DNA from: Mytilus californianus
Lineage: Eukaryota > Mollusca > Bivalvia > Mytilida > Mytilidae
DNA length: 64,000 nt
Assembly (NCBI RefSeq): GCF_021869535.1
Contig: NW_026262648.1
Span: 1,178,001 to 1,242,000 of the forward strand
Reading direction: 5' to 3'
The translations under genes were made by a program, and so were the position numbers. Below are positions 36,307-48,195 of the stretch, piece by piece. Numbering within the stretch: position 1 is the stretch's first letter; each line of letters starts with the position of its first letter. The notes beneath the pieces are model-generated. The model was not told where the DNA came from and did not search any database. It worked only from the letters and a program-made list of their open reading frames with translations.

Positions 36307-36429
36307 TTATTCTTTATCTTTCCTGTATCTCTTCTCGTTTTTTTCGATAAGACCATCCGGTTCTAAAGTGTGGAGCTGGTGAATCCAAACGAAAAAGACG
36401 AAAAGAGATACAGGAAAGATAAAGAATAA
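36307..36429. repeat. Long inverted repeat: 40-bp arms, 43-nt loop
   Basis: Arm 36307-36346 (TTATTCTTTATCTTTCCTGT ...) and arm 36390-36429 (... ACAGGAAAGATAAAGAATAA) pair with only about two mismatches. The loop contains gaccatccggttctaaagtg. No ORF or repeat family explains it. It could be a small foldback transposon or a source of hairpin RNA; the sequence alone cannot decide. Confidence 0.85.
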
Positions 36430-36849
36430 TTTAATACACAGCATCGTCTTTTTTATCCTGTAATATTGGCCAATGGACGTTGGAAACTTCAACCACAAAT
36501 TTTGTATATAATCTTGAACTTCATCCATATTATGTATTATTTACAAGGCAGCTAAATTCATGTGCAACATGTACATTGAGCTGCAAAAGTTTCTTATCAT
36601 CTACATCCGATTTCACCTGGATAGATGCACGCTTGATAAAGCTAGTTTGTCTAGCGAAATATTGCGTTTATTTTTATTGTTTTGTAAATATTTTAAACAT
36701 TCTAATATTTACATACTAAATAGTGTGTTAAAATTACATTGTTAGGCAATCTATATATATTTCATTTAAATAAAAACCTTTTCTACATTTGGGTATTTGT
36801 ACATCTGTCTAACGCACAACATATATAACGTGAGTGTTATTTTTATTGG

Positions 36850-36950
36850 ACGAAAGAGAGAATGAGAGAACACAACATAGAAAACTAAAGACTGAGCAAC
36901 ACGAACCCCACCAAAAACCAGGGGTGATTTCAGGTGCTTAGGGTGTCATA
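36850..36950 (-). repeat. Family A tail fragment, minus orientation
   Basis: gaacacaacatagaaaacta, gactgagcaacacgaacccc and caggtgcttagg match the reversed family A tail. Confidence 0.7.
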
Positions 36951-38024
36951 ACAAATTTACTAAATTCGGACACTCACGGTGTATTTCGCCTTCTCCCTGT
37001 TTCGAATGGGGAATTTTGTTTCGAAATTTCAATAAACAATTCCCTGAAAGTCTAGAGAATACCAGAGTGCATTTTTTTTTAATAAACTATCTCGTGAACG
37101 GTAAGTTGAAGCGATTTTCTTTTTAAGGCGAAATATACGTAATTGCACGTCTCTGGCGTCAAAAAAAGTATGTCTGTGCTATCTCAAAACTTCCAATCAA
37201 TAATCAGGCCGACTCCAATCAGAAGTCTGAGTATCCTATTGTTGGTTCAATCTCTGTTGCCGTTTCAGACACGCCGGAGAGGGTACAAAATCAAATTGTA
37301 TTTATATCATCAGAAAATAAAAACGCTTCACAACAAAAAAATAACCAAATAAGCAATCAAACCTGTGATAGTTCTGCTTGTATTGGTACTATTTTTTTTC
37401 AAATTGGGACCAGTTATGACCCCGCAATATTTTATAAAAACAGCAGTTTTTCATGAAGCACATACAGTAGCATAAAATTGTAGGTAACTAATGACACGAT
37501 AATATGTAAATGTGTGTGTTGACATAGAAAGATATTTCCATGTTCGTTTTTTATATCAACACAAAGATGAGTATTATGTATATGAATGCAATTGAAAGTT
37601 TTAGCACATGTTTCATATTTTTTATAAAATGTAAGTAGATAACAAGAGGGTAATCGAACAGTAGTACAACATTTACAAGTCGAAGAACAAAGATAACAAA
37701 ATAGAACTGTCAGAGTCAATCCTAAAAAAAAAAAACTACATAAAAACTAAAAATTGAGCACGAGCACCAATCTAACATTTATCTCAGAATAAGTACAAAC
37801 TTGTCATTCAACCTCAGCTTTAAATTATATTCAAAAGTGCAGAAAATAAACAGGTATCCTCTATCCTGTCTGCAATTTTTTTGGGAAAGTAAAATCTAAA
37901 TTAAGAATCATCACGGTGTTTGCAGATGTGCCTTGATTGGCAGAAATTCGATTACAGATTACAGAACCATCGTTCAAACTGAAACTACACAGTAACACAT
38001 GTATGATAAAAATAGAACATGAAA

Positions 38025-38235
38025 CCTAAATGACTTCAATTCAGACAATTCAATTATTTTGTGACAAACTTTGGCTTAACCATATCACTGCATTGAACTT
38101 TTTCAGAAAGTTTCCAGTATGATCCGTTGCCTGGTGAAAATATTCTCCTAAAGGAAATAGAAAAGCACTTAGAACTGCCTTTTCAAAACGAGCACAATGT
38201 AATTTAAGAAAAGCAATATCCAATTTAGCAAGGAA
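38025..38235 (+). repeat. G block, copy 2
   Basis: Best partner of 30355-30560, including caaactttggcttaaccata and gagcacaatgtaatttaaga. Confidence 0.8.
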
Positions 38236-38479
38236 ACTATTATAATGAGAACAATATTCAGGTTTTTCGTTAAAACATATTTGCTCATTGAAATATTCTT
38301 TCCATCAATCTGAGTGTTTTTTTTTATTATGGTGAGGATTTTATTAGTTACAGGAAATTTCTGAAAACAAACCACAAGAATAATTGACTTTTTAAATGAA
38401 TTTCTAAAACGTCAAAATGATAACAAATAAAGCAATATCACTTCAACATAAAAATCAATAAGTTTAACCTTTCCAAAAC

Positions 38480-38690
38480 GAAATTCAATGCTTGGCAGTA
38501 ATATAAATTTACGTAAAGTTTGTGGGATTTTTTAAATTTACGTAAGGTTTTTGTTTTGTGTTAGTGTGATTTAAAATGTACGTAAGATTTAAAATTTACG
38601 TTTCTGTATTCGAATCATGTCTCTTTTGTGCTCTTTCTAATGAATTTAACGTAAGGTTTTGTTTTTGTATTTGTGTGATTTTTTAGCGGA
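38480..38690 (+). repeat. Degenerate minisatellite of TTTACGTAAGGTTTTTGTTT-type units
   Basis: About four imperfect units of about 45-50 bp pair an aatttacgtaaggtt half with a gtttgtgtgattt half. A related array stands at 46000-46165, in the corresponding place of another copy of this composite block. Confidence 0.7.
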
Positions 38691-39279
38691 AATGACGGAG
38701 TTTTTATTCTAAAATCAAATGTATCTATTAGTTTTATTTGTTCATTTATTGATACTTTTTTGGGGGGGTTTCATTTACATTATTATCAGCAATATGACAC
38801 AAAGTGTGATCTAAATGGGATCAGATTCTTGAAGCAAAGATATGCGCCATCCGTTCCGAGGGTCATTAATAATACGTGAAGGTGATACGAAAATATGACA
38901 TAAAATAATTAAAACCAAAAACTAATTCTTGAAACCCAGGTAGTTCTATTCGGATGTTTATCAGACACGCGATATAGTTAGTTCTGAAGTGATTTTACTC
39001 TACCACTTTCTCTCTCTCTCCCTCTCAAAAATCAAAATGGTTCATGCATCAATTGATTTATACGCTCGATTTCACTTAAAATACACAGCGCGAATTACAA
39101 ATACATAAATGCTTTGACTTAACTGTGTTACGAGGGAAACTATTACATTGTTGACGCAATATGCTTGCATGTTGTTTTGCATTACTTTTTTGAGTGCACA
39201 TCTTCAACAATTCATACTTTCTTAGTTGTGTAATATGAAAGTTTAACTAGTAACAAGGCATGTGACATTTCATTATCCA

Positions 39280-40090
39280 TTTATCCCCAAGGGTTTATAG
39301 CACTGTAGTTGGTGACGACCAAAATAGACTATTCGTTATATATTGTGTGAAAAAAAACCCTGACATTTCTAATATCAACAGGTGCGTTATAATATGTTTC
39401 ACAATAGGAATGTCAATACGTCAAATCTAAAATACCTCCGTGTGAAAAAAAATCGGTCAATTTCAACCATGTTCATTAGCTATTCTTATGCTACTTGTAA
39501 TTGTTTAAGCTTTTCTTGTTCCACGTATGATACTATTCACGTATCTAAAGAGCAGTAACTAGAGACCCAAAGGAAGAATTGCGAAATTGATAAATTCATC
39601 TTTTCATTGTCTAAGGGAGGATAACGTATTACAAATTAAGAACAATGTATAGAGTAGTTTCCATTACTGCCATATTGTGTTAAATTTTGCGAAGCAATTT
39701 CAGAAAAGATAATTTTCTAGTAGGCACTATGTGTCCACAATGCCATCGAATTTACCATTAAATCAATATTTTATGATGAACTTTGAAAGTCATTTCGTTA
39801 AGTTTTAAAACATTTTACCCTAAGATTTTAGAGGAAATTTGTTTTTGTAAAATTGTCAATTTAGAATTAAATCTTGCCCCTAGATGCAGTGTTTTCAATC
39901 TGATCGGAACATATATAAATAAATTACATAGCAAAACAGTCATGGAAGACAATAAATCCATTGTCAGTCGCATTAGGTGATGGTATCAACGATAAGAATA
40001 TGTAGAATTACGGCTACCACAAAAGAAACAAATCCGCGGTAGTCTGCTTCACATATATTCCGTAACATGATTGCGTCTGAAAACTTTGTC
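39280..40090 (+). repeat. Composite repeat block (F, then LAPRC-type text), copy 2
   Basis: Same order as 31330-32130. The plus ORF at 39783-39980 ends in the NLIGTYINKL ... VSRIR text shared with the minus ORF at 30729-30977. Confidence 0.8.
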
Positions 40091-40829
40091 ACTTGTATGC
40101 ATAGGTAAATATGATTTTGTTGATCTTTACCTCAATCTTTATTTTTTCTTTATATCTGACACAATACAGTAGACACATTATTTTTCTATACTATTACTAC
40201 ATTGTAAGCTAAATAATGTAATTATTATGTGCGGTATATAGCTGTTTTCCATGTAATCAATACACATGATATATAAGGTTAGTATTGAAAACTATATACT
40301 TGTTTTAGAAGTATCTCTTAATTAACCTCGTTCGATACATATCTATCCACCTTTTACATTGTTGGCTTTGAGCGTTCCCGTTGAAAATAAATCCAGGAAA
40401 GCGCTTCGGATGCATACAGTTTATAAAGTGTTATTATTTTTATTTTAAAGGTTTTTGTAATTTTTTTTCTTGTTTAACATTTTTCGTTATAATAAAACAA
40501 ATATATTTGTATAAAATGTTCTGCCTGATTTTTAATTGCCATTAGTAAAACGACTGTCATTATATCATGAAGTAATAATTGTTTTAAAGTACAAATCTAG
40601 ACATTTACCTTTTAGCCTTCTGAAATTTATATGTATATCTTATATTAATGAATTGACTCTTTACCTTGCTCTTTGTAATATAAATCAGTTAAGATATTGT
40701 TGTTTTAATTTTGCCTTTTCGAGGTATCATATTTTACTTAGTGTGTCAATGTAAAATAAACCATTCTATAAAGCTGAAATCACCCTGAATTAATGTTCTT
40801 TTATAAACTAAAGAAAAAAACAGAATAAA
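40091..40829. other. No gene supported
   Basis: AT-rich; part of it (40240-40430, cttaattaacc and ggctttgagcgttcccgttg) resembles 32170-32320, continuing the composite block pattern. Confidence 0.5.
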
Positions 40830-41152
40830 AACCTCAAGAAACAAAAGATCAAACTCACAAGTCAAAGACAAACTGACGTAACAATGGCAAAAAGAAAAAC
40901 GACCAAAAGTCAAGCAATAGTCCACAAAACACAACATAGAAAACTTAAGACAGAGCAACACGAACCCAACAAAATTCATGAATTAACACAGCTGCTTCGG
41001 AAAGAGAAGCATATCTCCTGCTCCACTTGTGGCACCCGTCGTGGTGCTCAAGTAAGTACAAATGTAGTGATGTCATTTTCTGAATTGTGGGTACAACAGT
41101 TGGAACATATCGATCGTCATCTGTGAAACAGATATTCCGTAACGGTTAACTA
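40830..41152 (-). repeat. Family A tail and RT end, minus orientation
   Basis: caagtcaaagacaaactgac, aacacaacatagaaaactta and gagcaacacgaacccaacaa, then ggaacatatcgatcgtcatc; reversed family A 3' region. The plus ORF over it (40884-41126) is a shadow. Confidence 0.75.
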
Positions 41153-41199
41153 CGACGATATGACGTACAACCTGTCTCAATTTTTCCTCGTTTGAAATA

Positions 41200-42290
41200 A
41201 TGGCGAGTTCAAAGTATCAAAGTTTTCAATTGACTACACTTTTTGATCATTCGAAGCTCATTTTCAGTGCAGCTAAATTGCAATTTTTTTTTATGTCTGA
41301 ACCAAATGAAGATTTTTCTGACCACGAATTTAGTTGTAGACAAGATGAGCCTTCCGCCGCCGCGGTCAAACAAGATTCTATATTTATAGCAAGTGAATCT
41401 TAGCAATATTTTGATGACACCTTTGATATATTCAAACGTATTTTCATCATAAGCTGTCCAATGTAAAATCGGATATTATTTATGAGAAATATCATTTGAG
41501 TTAAAAAAAATAATGAGGACATTATTTTGAAATTTAAAGGTGAAAGAAACAAAAGTCAGTATCGGTTGAATGAAGAAATCCTCTCTGGGCTATCTAAAGT
41601 ACAGAAACAGTCTAGTGTAATTGGTATTTCGCTGATTTCTGTTCTTGACAAGCTTAAAACAATCAAAAAACCTATTCACATCGCTAATACCTCTACAGCG
41701 GATTTGCTACAGAAAGGGACTATAAGCAAAAACAAATTCTGATGAAAAAAAAAAATTAAGAAAGCAGAAACTAGAGCCCTAAAGACAACCAAAAAGAAAC
41801 ATAACCCTACTCCGAATGCCAGATCTCCTACGAATGTTAGATCTGAAACGGCCCCAAATCCTAATAGTACTTATAGATTATAGTTGCAGTCCTATTCCTG
41901 AATAGCACTTTCGTAAGGTCTTTTAACGGCATAAGACGTGTCCATGGGATATATGAAAGCTGTACAAGACATTCGGTCACTGGAAAACCACTCCCAACAT
42001 TGAAAAAAATAAAAAAACCACAAAACACAACCAATCCAGGCAACAAGAAGTAGTAAAGCGCCAAATATTTCAGCAGATAAATTAAATAGTAGGTGCTTAA
42101 TTGAATCTAATTGTAATATACGGGGTAATGCAAGTTTGACAGATCTCAAGATTTTTTTTGAACTTTCTTACGTTTTTGAAAATTGTCATTTAGAAAAAAG
42201 TGTGAAAAGTTTAATCTAAACCCTTAAAAAAAAATAAGAAAATAACTGGAAATATATTGAAGATGTGATTTCATTTAAGATATTATTTCC
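41200..42290 (+). pseudogene. Degraded gag-like ORF of a DIRS-type (tyrosine-recombinase) retroelement
   Basis: Plus strand: MASSKYQSF ... SDHEFSCRQDEPSAAAVKQD (41200-41403), then a frame-broken gap, then FKGERNKSQYRLNEEILSGL SKVQ and, after a frameshift in an A-run near 41750, KIKKAETRALKTTKKK. A final piece near 42090-42290 reads CNIRGNASLTDL and ENNWKYIEDVISFK. The pattern FKxxGNKxQYxxNxxxLxxL followed by a basic KKAExRALK tail is what I remember from the gag-like ORF of DIRS/Ngaro elements in invertebrates; this is inference. A family C element (42300) cuts it off. Stops and frameshifts make it non-functional. Confidence 0.5.
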
Positions 42291-42299
42291 TATTGCTAT

Positions 42300-43260
42300 A
42301 TATAAAAATAAGAAGATGTTTTATAATTGCCAATGCGACAAATCTCCACAAAAGACCAAATAACACAGAAATTAACAACTATAGGTCACCGTACGGTCTT
42401 TAACAATGAGAAAAGCCCATATCGCATAGTCAGCTATAAAAGGCCCCGAAATGACAAATGTAAAACAATTCAAACGAGAAAAAACTAAACGGCCTAATTA
42501 ATGTACAAAATAATGAACGAAAAACAAATATTTTACACAGTTACAAACGACACCCACTGAATTACAAGCTCCAGACTTGGGACAGGCACATACAGAATGT
42601 GGCAGGGTTAAACTAATTTGTTGGCGCCAAACCCTTCCCCTAACCTTGGACAGTGGTGTAACGGCATAACATAAGAACAAACTATGAAAAACAATAAACG
42701 AAAAACAAATATGACAAACAGCAAAGAACGACAACCAATAAATTATAGGCTCCTGACTTGGGACAGGCACATATAGAATGAGGCGGGGTTAAACTGTTTG
42801 AAGGCGCTAGCCCTCCTCCTAACCTGGGACAGTGGTGTAACAGTACAACATAAGAACAAACTATGAAAATCAGTTGAAAAAGGCGTAACTCGTCAGACGA
42901 TTACAAATAGAAATACATCTAATACCCCCCCCCCCCCCCCCCCCCAAAAAAAAACAGAGTGGACGTAGCATGGTACTTATCTTATATATCCCCACAACAA
43001 ACAGACACTAAGTACAGATATGAGAGTACTCGCAGGTACTGACAGCTAGTGCAAAGCCAGTAACAACTAAAGAAAAAATCATGCATCTAAGACTAAAATA
43101 TCAATCAATATACACATCCAACATCCACTGTATTTAGTGTAAAGACGTCATTAACAGTACTAGTCAGAGAAAAAAACATGACTTGTGCAATGCCAAGATA
43201 CAGTTATCGACAGATTGTAGAGCCATTAATGTGCATATGTATATATTTGTTGTGGAAAAG
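42300..43260 (-). repeat. Family C, longest copy, minus orientation
   Basis: Starts at the reversed 3' end (aagaagatgttttataattg). It contains two tandem copies of the gactTgggacaggcacata ... gtggtgtaac segment (about 42505-42690 and 42691-42870), a C21 run at 42925-42945 and a further stretch to about 43260 that is also present at 52600-52935. No ORF survives. Confidence 0.8.
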
Positions 43261-43304
43261 CGATAATGCATAAGACGGATATATAAAGAAAAGTTGTCAG
43301 AAAC

Positions 43305-43823
43305 ATTATTCTTTCAATCAGTTTAATTGAAGTCTGGAGCTGGCATGTCAGTTAACTGCTAGTAGTCTGTTGTTATTTATGTATTATTGTCATTTTGTTT
43401 ATTTTCTTTGGTTACATCTTCTGACATCAGACTCGGACTTCTCTTGAACTGAATTTTAATGTGCGTATTGTTATGCGTTTACTTTTCTACTTTGGCTAGA
43501 GGTATAGGGGGAGGGTTGAGATCTCATAAACATGTTTAACCCCGCCGCATTTTTGCGCCTGTCCCAAGTCAGGAGCCTCTAGCCTTTGTTAGTCTTGTAT
43601 TATTCTTAATTTTAGTTTCTTGTGTACAATTTGGAGTTTAGTATGGCGTTCATTATCACTGAACTAGTATATATATTTGTTTAGGGGCCAGCTGAAGGAC
43701 GCCTCCGGGTGCGGGAATTTTTCGCTGCATTGAAGACCAGTTGGTGGCCTTCTGCTGTTGTCTGTTCTGTGGTCGGGTTGTTGTCTCTTTGACACATTCC
43801 CCATTTCCATTCTCAATTTTATT
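43305..43823 (+). repeat. Family B 3' tail, 5'-truncated
   Basis: From ttctttcaatcagtttaatt through tagaggtatagggggagggt and aggggccagctgaaggacgc to the cattctcaatttta end. Only non-coding tail is present. Confidence 0.85.
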
Positions 43824-44088
43824 TGTGTCAAAACTTTAAGATTTAAGATTATTTTTGTTATTGCAAAAACCTTTGTTTACAAATACATTACATTTTCCTT
43901 TTTCTTTGTTTTTGTTTTTGCTCGAAGGTAGTTCCACACCTGGAGAGCTGATTCAATAATGGTATGCTGTTTTTGTTTTTGTGTATTAGCCCAGCGTTGT
44001 GGTTTAAGGATTACATACTTTATGTTCGGTTGAAGAACCAGTGAGAATATAATTGGTTATTAACAACGCCATGAATGGAATGTTTACA

Positions 44089-45152
44089 TTATACTGCAGC
44101 TCCGCAGTTGAGTACTTTCTTGATCGCTGTCTCAATAAATGAAGCATGCTTGATTGCTGATAGATCATTTTTTAATTGAGATGAATAAGGGTTTTCCAAA
44201 AAAGGAATCAAATGATCGCTTGACATAGCATTTAAAATAAGCTTTGATTTATTTGCTTGTAAAGTATCTTTCAAAAATATAAATTTACAATTAAGACTTC
44301 CGACCCAAAATTTGCCTTAAAATTCATATTCATATTGCCGATCTTCTAAATTAAGGATTTACTGATTAAATACTATTTTCCGATATGGAATCTTTAGGCT
44401 TTTTTGGGCACTGGTTAGAAAAGTGACATTCTGTGTTGTGATTCAGGATTTGTTTCTGTCGCTCTTTTTTTTCCATTGTAGTATTCTGACTGATAGAAGA
44501 CGATCTAGGGGAGTGTTGGTTGATCAGCTTTATATATTTCTTCTGAATATGATATACCTGGCCTGTGAGAAAGATCAGTGTTACCTTTATCAGTGTTGGC
44601 ATCGTTGATTCTGATTATCATACGCCTCTCAATGTCAAACTTGTGCTCTGTATTCTGCTTGATGCAATTTAGTGGCGTCTTCTGGATTGTTTTTAAGTCG
44701 TCCGATTATATATTCATCAAGGACGTTGAAAAAAAGGGCTTCACCTTGAATATTTAGCCCAAAAAGGAAAAGTTGAAAGACTGTTGTTTGCTATTTCCTT
44801 CAAACATAAACTTCTGTGTGTTAAATACAACATGAGTGTTATTTTCTAAGGTTTCAGAACTTAACTTGAGGTCTATTTCAGAAAAACTCTCCTTCTTCTG
44901 TCTAGATAAGGCTGCATCCAGTTTCTTTGAGAATAGGGATAATGCATCCTCTGGAGAAAGATGATAGTCAGATCTTGGCTCTAATCGAATTCCTTTATTG
45001 TGAATATCAGGTTCGCGAGATATTTCGTCTCCGTCTCTCATGTCTGAACTTAAATATGCGAAACTGGATTTGGTTTTTGTTTGATAATTATAAAAAGGCG
45101 CCATAAGAATTATATAAAGTCCACAACCGATATCCTTCTTATTACGCAACAA
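44089..45152 (-). pseudogene. Degraded DIRS-like retroelement: gag-like ORF and start of RT
   Basis: Minus strand, read across two frameshifts: MRDGDEISREPDIHNKG, RLEPRSDYHLSPEDALSLFS and SEIDLKLSSETLENNTHVVF (45152-44754); then EALFFNVLDEYIIGRLKNN and KLHQAEYRAQV (44754-44640); then FDIERRMIIRINDAN ... CHFSNQCPKK (44640-44366), possibly a deleted zinc knuckle. After a gap comes FLKDTLQANKS and IPFLENPYSSQLKNDLSAIK (44290-44089), which resembles the pre-RT segment of DIRS/Ngaro elements. That placement is from memory and unproven. Opposite in orientation to the related remnant at 41200-42290. Confidence 0.5.
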
Positions 45153-45821
45153 GTGGATATAAATATTTTAATAAACAATAAATATTGTTCTATATTGTTA
45201 ATTTATATATATGTCCCTATGCCCATGCTTCAATATCCAAAGGTATGGTTCTGAACACAAGGTTGTTTCGAAATTTCTATCAAATACTACTTCGAAGACT
45301 TGTGTATGCAAGAGAAACTTTTTAATAAAGTGTTTCGGATATGTTGTGTTGCATTGATATGAAATTAACGAGTTCTCGAGTTCTACATATTTCACATTAG
45401 CCACAATCATTAAACACATACATCATATATAGCTATAATAACATGTAGCATTTACTAGACAATTTATTATTTTTTGTGGCTTACCAATGACCAAACTATA
45501 CCAGTTTTAATTTGATCTATATTTCAAGGGAACTTATAATAGGTCTCCAAGTATGATAAAACTTTGGGTTGACGTTCGCATCCATTGCATAATACATTAA
45601 TCAAGTATCAGAACTAGAGAAAAATTTCGTCTGTAATATTTTAATTTTTAAAACCATATATCCCTCAAGTACATGTTGAAAATAAGAACAACCGACCAAT
45701 GCATTAAATAGCTTCATATTAGAATCAATAAGAAGACGAGTATTCCGATTGAGCAGAAGTATCAATCGAATACCACATAAATTTGCTTTAAAATAACCAT
45801 AACATATACCTCCTACACCTG
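45153..45821. other. No gene supported
   Basis: AT-rich; 45390-45480 resembles 29630-29760 (cacattagccacaa, actagacaatttattatttt), part of the composite blocks. Confidence 0.45.
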
Positions 45822-45965
45822 GTGAAATGACCCCAATCTAGACAACACTTTGTGACAAAATTTGTTCAACCATATCACAGCATTGGACTTTTTTTAGAAC
45901 GTTTTAAGTATATTTCGTGCTTCGAGAAAGTCAACAAGTTTAACCTTTCCAAAGAGAAATTGAGC
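45822..45965 (+). repeat. G block, copy 3 (diverged)
   Basis: gaccccaatctagacaac, tgtgacaaaatttgttcaac and catatcacagcattggactt match 30360-30450 and 38030-38110. Confidence 0.65.
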
Positions 45966-45999
45966 GTTTGGAGTATTGAGTTGGTCTTTGGGTGATTTT

Positions 46000-46165
46000 T
46001 AAATTAACTCAAGGTTTTGTTTTGGTGTTTGTGTAATTTTTTTATTAACATAAAGTTTTAGTTTGGTGTTTGTGTGATTTGTAAATTAACGTTAGGTTTT
46101 TGTTTGTTTGTGTGATTTTTAAATTTACGAAAAGTTTTGTTTTTGTGTTTGTGTGATTTTTGGGA
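46000..46165 (+). repeat. Degenerate minisatellite of GTTTTGTTTTGGTGTTTGTG-type units
   Basis: Four imperfect units alternate aaattaac..aaggttttg with gtgtttgtgtgattttt; related to 38480-38690. Confidence 0.7.
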
Positions 46166-46419
46166 GGTAGAGACGATGTTTTTAATCTCAATTTTTATGT
46201 AGCTATTAGTTTCACTTATTCATTTTCGGAAACTTTTATTTGGGTTTCAGTAACTTTATTAACAGTTATATGGCACAAAGTGCAATCAAACTAGGAATAG
46301 ACTAACCTGGAATCCTGATGAAATAATTTCGATTTCGGCTTTCAGTTTCTATTCAAGTAATTGAATATTATTCACCGGGCGTCGACTAAAAAATTTGTAA
46401 CGTACAAGATAAGCCAACT

Positions 46420-46521
46420 CCCCCCCCCCCCCCCAAAGAAAATAAATACACCCCCCCCCTCCCAAAAAAAAATAAAATAAATAGAACTCCCGACCCCCCC
46501 CCCCCCAAAAAAAAAAAAAAA
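46420..46521. repeat. Alternating poly-C / poly-A tracts
   Basis: C15, C9TC3 and C13 runs alternate with A-rich spacers and end in A15. The minus-strand ORF across it (runs of G) is an artefact. The G-rich strand could form a quadruplex. Confidence 0.9.
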
Positions 46522-47179
46522 TTAATAAATTCCTCAAAACTATATGTACAATTGAAAAATAAAATTAGATAAAACTATATTCATTTGATAACTATCAAAA
46601 GTTAAGAGTAGGAAATATGGATTAGACGAGATTCTGGTATCATCCTTTTCAAATAATACATGATGGTCTTAAAGTATAGACTCTTGGTACTGACGTTGTT
46701 TTTCATCTTAACTACGTGTTATAGTGTTCTTTCATTTGTCTTTGAATATTTGTAACCTTTACTTTTTAGTCCTTTTTTTGGTAATATCCGTTTGGGGTTT
46801 TGATTTTTTTATTCGATAAAGGACTTTCCATTTTGCATTTTCCTTGGAGTTCTTTTTTTTTGTTTGTTATTATACTTTTCTTTTAAATCCTGTACTGTTC
46901 TGAATGAAACTATTTGTTGTGGCCATTGATTCGAATTTATAACTACGCGGATAAAACAACTATTTATAGATGACTTTAGATGTTTATATTAGCTACATTT
47001 CACAAGGATCCCAGACTAGGAATGAATTGTGAACCAAAAAATGTGATCCATCCGTTCCAAAGGTCATGAAAACAGGACAATGATAAGAAAAAAGTATTAA
47101 CAAACATACCGAACTCCAAAGTTCCATTAAACCTGACAAAATCAAAAGTTAGACCCCATCAACCAACGGAACGAATGAA
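46522..47179. other. No gene seen
   Basis: AT-rich. Near 47043 gatccatccgttccaaaggtc echoes 38840-38870, again a composite block landmark. Confidence 0.45.
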
Positions 47180-47300
47180 AAACAACTGTCATATTCCTGA
47201 TTTGGTACAGGCAATTTCCGAAGATAATAATGGGTAAAACCTGGTTTTGAACTAGCTACACCTCCCACTAGTATGACAGTTGTTTATAGTTCTGTTATAC
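47180..47300 (+). repeat. Dispersed repeat H copy
   Basis: catattcctgatttggtaca, taaaacctggttttgaacta and gctacacctcccactagtat match the H repeat at 22560-22700. Confidence 0.65.
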
Positions 47301-48195
47301 TGACGTATTGGGTAAGAAACCAAACAACCATCATTGGTTAATGTGACAATAAATAGGATTCATCAGCCAAAACAGGAAATTATTGCAGAAAACAGTTAAA
47401 ACAAAATAACTTATTCATTAGACCCGAAAGTGTCTATCCGGATCTCCTTGATAAGTTTGACACGCGATACAGTTTGTTCCGAAATAGTTTTTCTATCTTT
47501 CTCTTTCATAAATTAAATGATTTCATGTAGAAGTCCATATATATATACACCTTCGATTTTTATCACCTAAAATTTACAGCGAGAGTTACACATAAATTGA
47601 TGCTTTAAATTAAGTGATTTCCAATGGTAAACACTAAAAATGTTAGTGTAATATACTTGCATGTTGTTTTGTTGTACTCTTTTGAGTGCTTGTCTTAAAA
47701 AACACATACTTTCTTAATTGAATAATATGGAAATTTAATAAATTACTCTTTGCAACAAAAATATAATAATTATACATCAGTCATCACTGAGTAAACCCAT
47801 CATACAGAAAATTTACAAAGTGTTTATCAACTGTCGTTTTTTGTTGTCTATGGTGTTGTTTGTTTTAATTGGACCCATAACTTTGCATCTTAGTTTCTTA
47901 TCTCTTTTTTTAAATATAAAATATTTAAACACTTTCAAATTTAAAAAAAGAGAAAAAATGCGGATCACCTCCTTTCGTGTTTGCTCATGAAAAAGGTTAG
48001 AAGTTACTGATCCAATGTATTGTGTCGCATTATATAAAAAGCTAGAAATTGTTTTCGGTAAAATGGTACAAGTCAAGAAACAGGAAACGAAGTTCGAATT
48101 GTGGCTTTCATCTTAAGCGCTCATTATCAAGCGTCGAGTTAGCAAAAGTTCAATTCATATTAGTAATCAATCGAAGAAATTCTTTGATATTGTAT
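47301..48195. other. No gene supported
   Basis: AT-rich; ORFs here are short and random-looking. Confidence 0.45.

Larger units (their letters stand above)
35891..38030 (+). repeat. Third, broken-up copy of the block inside the large direct duplication
   Basis: Three collinear pieces match 24031-24600: 35892-36060 (agaccacaggcaaatcag ... tttttgactatatagtttta), 37030-37150 (gtctagagaatacc ... cgtaattgcacg) and 37770-38010 (aacatttatctcagaataag ... attacagattacaga). The intervals between them are unrelated inserts, including the hairpin at 36307-36429 and a reversed family A tail at 36850-36950. Older and more diverged than the 2.67-kb pair. Confidence 0.8.

Noticed and set aside
44366..44602. 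CHFSNQCPKK text as an intact zinc knuckle
   Set aside because: Only a fragment of the CCHC spacing is left; at most it is a deleted knuckle.
46349..46537. 62-residue glycine-rich ORF
   Set aside because: Produced by poly-C tracts read on the other strand.
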